Assembly (NCBI GenBank): GCA_003255065.1
Contig: QAOA01007971.1
Coordinates: 196,370 to 260,369 of the forward strand
Direction of reading: 5' to 3'
DNA: 64,000 bases
From: Cercis canadensis
Taxonomy: Eukaryota > Streptophyta > Magnoliopsida > Fabales > Fabaceae
Shown: positions 62,256 through 64,000 of the stretch, piece after piece
Numbering within the stretch: the first letter of the stretch is position 1
Layout: every line of letters begins with the position of its first letter
Made by a program: the position numbers and the translations under genes
Notes under the pieces: generated by a model
Seen by the model: the letters and a program-made list of their open reading frames with translations, nothing else
Database searches by the model: none
What the model was told of the DNA's origin: nothing

Positions 62256-63730
62256 AGGAAGGGGGGCTAGATATGAGACATGTTCATCCATATTCAGGTA
62301 ACTTTTCTCTCGTTATCATTGTGTCTCATGCATGCTCAGTCACAAACAATCAAACATACTAGGAACTTAGAAAAATGCTGTTAGAACACTATTTTCATTC
62401 GCACCAGTAAACACTTGCATAAATGGAAAAATCAGAGCATGACAAGAAAAATTTCAAGTGGACCAGTTAAACTCGGATTATGCCAACTTTGTAGGCGTAT
62501 ATTGGTTTGAATTTAAGTGTTGTATAAGTAGCAGCACTGCTCAGTAACTTGCATGTAAGACAGTGGAAGCTTTGGCACCTCATTAGTAAATGATTTGAAT
62601 GTATTTCTTTGGACTCGTGCACATAGACACAGTCACAGATAGAAAAACCAAAACCTATGTGCAGGGACTATACATAAACCTGACCCCCTTCCCCCAGGGT
62701 CCCCAGCTTTTTTCTTATTTTCTGGTACAAGATTCTGAAGCTTTGTAACAGTTTACATGAGGCTAAGCATAATAGAGTGGACCATGGAACCTAAACAGAG
62801 AGCCTAAAAATAAAAGAATATACTAATATGATACCTGGCAGATGGTGCATCATGCTTTTCTGGATTTCAAGAATCTATTAGCCAATAATCAGGATATGTG
62901 CTCAGGATAATCTGAAAAACTTGTTTGTTTTTCTCAGTCTCTTTCATTTTGAAGTCTTGTTTGTTGTTTTCTTCTAACATTATTACTCTTACTTTTATTT
63001 CAGGTACATGTTTTTTGCACCTATTACTGTACAGAAATCGGTCCCCTATGAACAGGAGGCAGTCACACTCCGAACCCGAAGAAATTCATCTATGGAGGGT
63101 GAAAGGGACAATCCATTTCCCACAAACCGAAAAAGGTATAGTTTTCCTCTCTTTTTCTGCTTTTGTTGACATTTGCTTTTGGTCTCAGCTTCTTTGTCTA
63201 ATTTTGCCTTTAACTTTTATCTTTGTCAGGTGTTAATCTGCAGTTTTGGTCTACAGTCATGCGTTGCCTAAACACACAGTACTTGTCATCAATCATCATC
63301 ATCATCTTGTTAGCTTCTCACAAACCAGCTTCAGTACAGTGCATAATTTGATACCCAATTAACAAACACACAACATTCCAATGTCTTAAAGCTCCGTACT
63401 AGCTTTCACAGTTCTGCACAATCATTAGGTACTATATTTTTGGTTTTAACGTTTGTTTGTTTGTTTGTTTTTTTTTTTTTTATAATGGAATTGATAATGG
63501 CTCATGCTTATGATTAAAGCTTTTTCGTTTTGCAGGAAGTGGAAGAAGATGATTTTTTTATTCAAGATTCTTTTATTGTTTTTGGAGAATATTTATGATG
63601 ACTGAATGAAGGTGTCAAAATAATCATTTGGGTACTAACTTTTTGTTTTAAATGCGAAGAGAATGAGAGTTTTGATGTATAGTGACTATCAAAGAGATGA
63701 AAAGAAATTGTAAAAAGAAAAAAAAAAATG
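62256..63730 (+). other. 5-phosphatase 3' region with apparent 3' UTR introns
   Basis: Just after the stop, CAG|GTAACT (62297/62298) pairs with a pyrimidine-rich acceptor ending at 63003. The putative exon 63004-63135 ends AAAAG|GTATAG, and another acceptor ends at 63229. A further donor (63428) and acceptor (63535) are possible. The exons carry no clear continuation of protein. If real, junctions more than 55 bases past the stop could expose the mRNA to nonsense-mediated decay. Confidence 0.4.
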
Positions 63731-64000
63731 ATAGAATTCCAAATCTTCCTGTTCAGTTCTCAGTCTCTACCTTCATTATTAATGATTTAAACTGATAAAG
63801 GTGCCTTCCCTTTGCTGCGTGCTCTTCTTTTTACCATGAGGGTAATTAACAAACTAGAAAAGCTGAGGACAGGCTTGCAGGTATATTGGAAACTCTGATC
63901 CGGACCCTCCTCTTCAAGAGATGCTATTTACATGCTTTAGCTTTATAATCGCTGTTTACTTTTGACTAATTAAAATTTACCCTTTTCTTTAAAAAAAAAA
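63731..64000. other. Window end, no gene recognised
   Basis: AT-rich sequence beyond the 5-phosphatase transcript. No exon could be assigned. Confidence 0.4.

Noticed and set aside
1-64000. CRISPR arrays, operons or bacterial mobile elements
   Set aside because: The window is plainly plant nuclear DNA. Repeats are transposons, tandem duplications or homopolymers with no regular spacer pattern.

Overview
The window is plant nuclear DNA, most likely from a eudicot. It has intron-rich genes with GT-AG splice sites and AT-rich introns, a CC-NBS-LRR resistance gene, chromodomain Ty3/gypsy retrotransposons, copia and CACTA relics, and four recognisable plant gene families. I cannot name the species. 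Six single N characters mark gaps. At least two of them (15833 and 45774) sit between near-identical direct copies of 200-290 bp, which looks like an assembly artefact.

Region 1 (1-12.4 kb): a minus-strand NLR gene. Its main exon (4616-7345) carries the CC, NB-ARC and first LRR domains. Downstream lies a tandem array of LRR exons and introns, some intact and some decayed, which continues past the left edge. The upstream flank (7.4-11.6 kb) holds two diverged tandem duplications and no recognisable gene.

Region 2 (12.4-20.0 kb): twelve minus-strand exons encode about 515 aa of the C-terminal part of a membrane protein related to Arabidopsis AT5G58100. No N-terminal exons are found. A 10.9 kb retrotransposon complex begins about 400 bp upstream of the first visible exon. 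One intron appears to hold a tiny TRIM-like element.

Region 3 (20.4-39.0 kb): a transposable-element block. First comes a compound element, LTR-body-LTR-body-LTR, flanked on the outside by one ATTTG target duplication. Its first body has lost its chromodomain to a 359 bp foreign sequence. Next come a CACTA terminus, a decayed copia fragment with its 3' LTR, a CYP81-like P450 pseudogene, and a complete young Ty3/gypsy element with 154 bp LTRs and an intact 1590-codon polyprotein. All three gypsy bodies share an 18 nt primer-binding site that matches the 3' end of tRNA-Tyr.

Region 4 (39.5-49.1 kb): a complete 16-exon minus-strand gene for a mitochondrial SUV3-type (DExH16) RNA helicase, 567 aa. 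Every exon phase is consistent. One intron uses a GC-AG boundary.

Region 5 (49.1-58.1 kb): AT-rich intergenic DNA with a long T tract and a dispersed repeat pair. No gene can be supported.

Region 6 (58.1-63.8 kb): a complete 9-exon plus-strand gene for a type I inositol polyphosphate 5-phosphatase of the CVP2/CVL1 group, 574 aa, with a CT-rich leader and apparent introns in the 3' UTR.

The host genes have unrelated jobs: immune sensing, a pollen-wall-associated membrane protein, mitochondrial RNA turnover, and phosphoinositide signalling. They do not form a system. The most unusual material is the compound retrotransposon and the modular LRR exon array.
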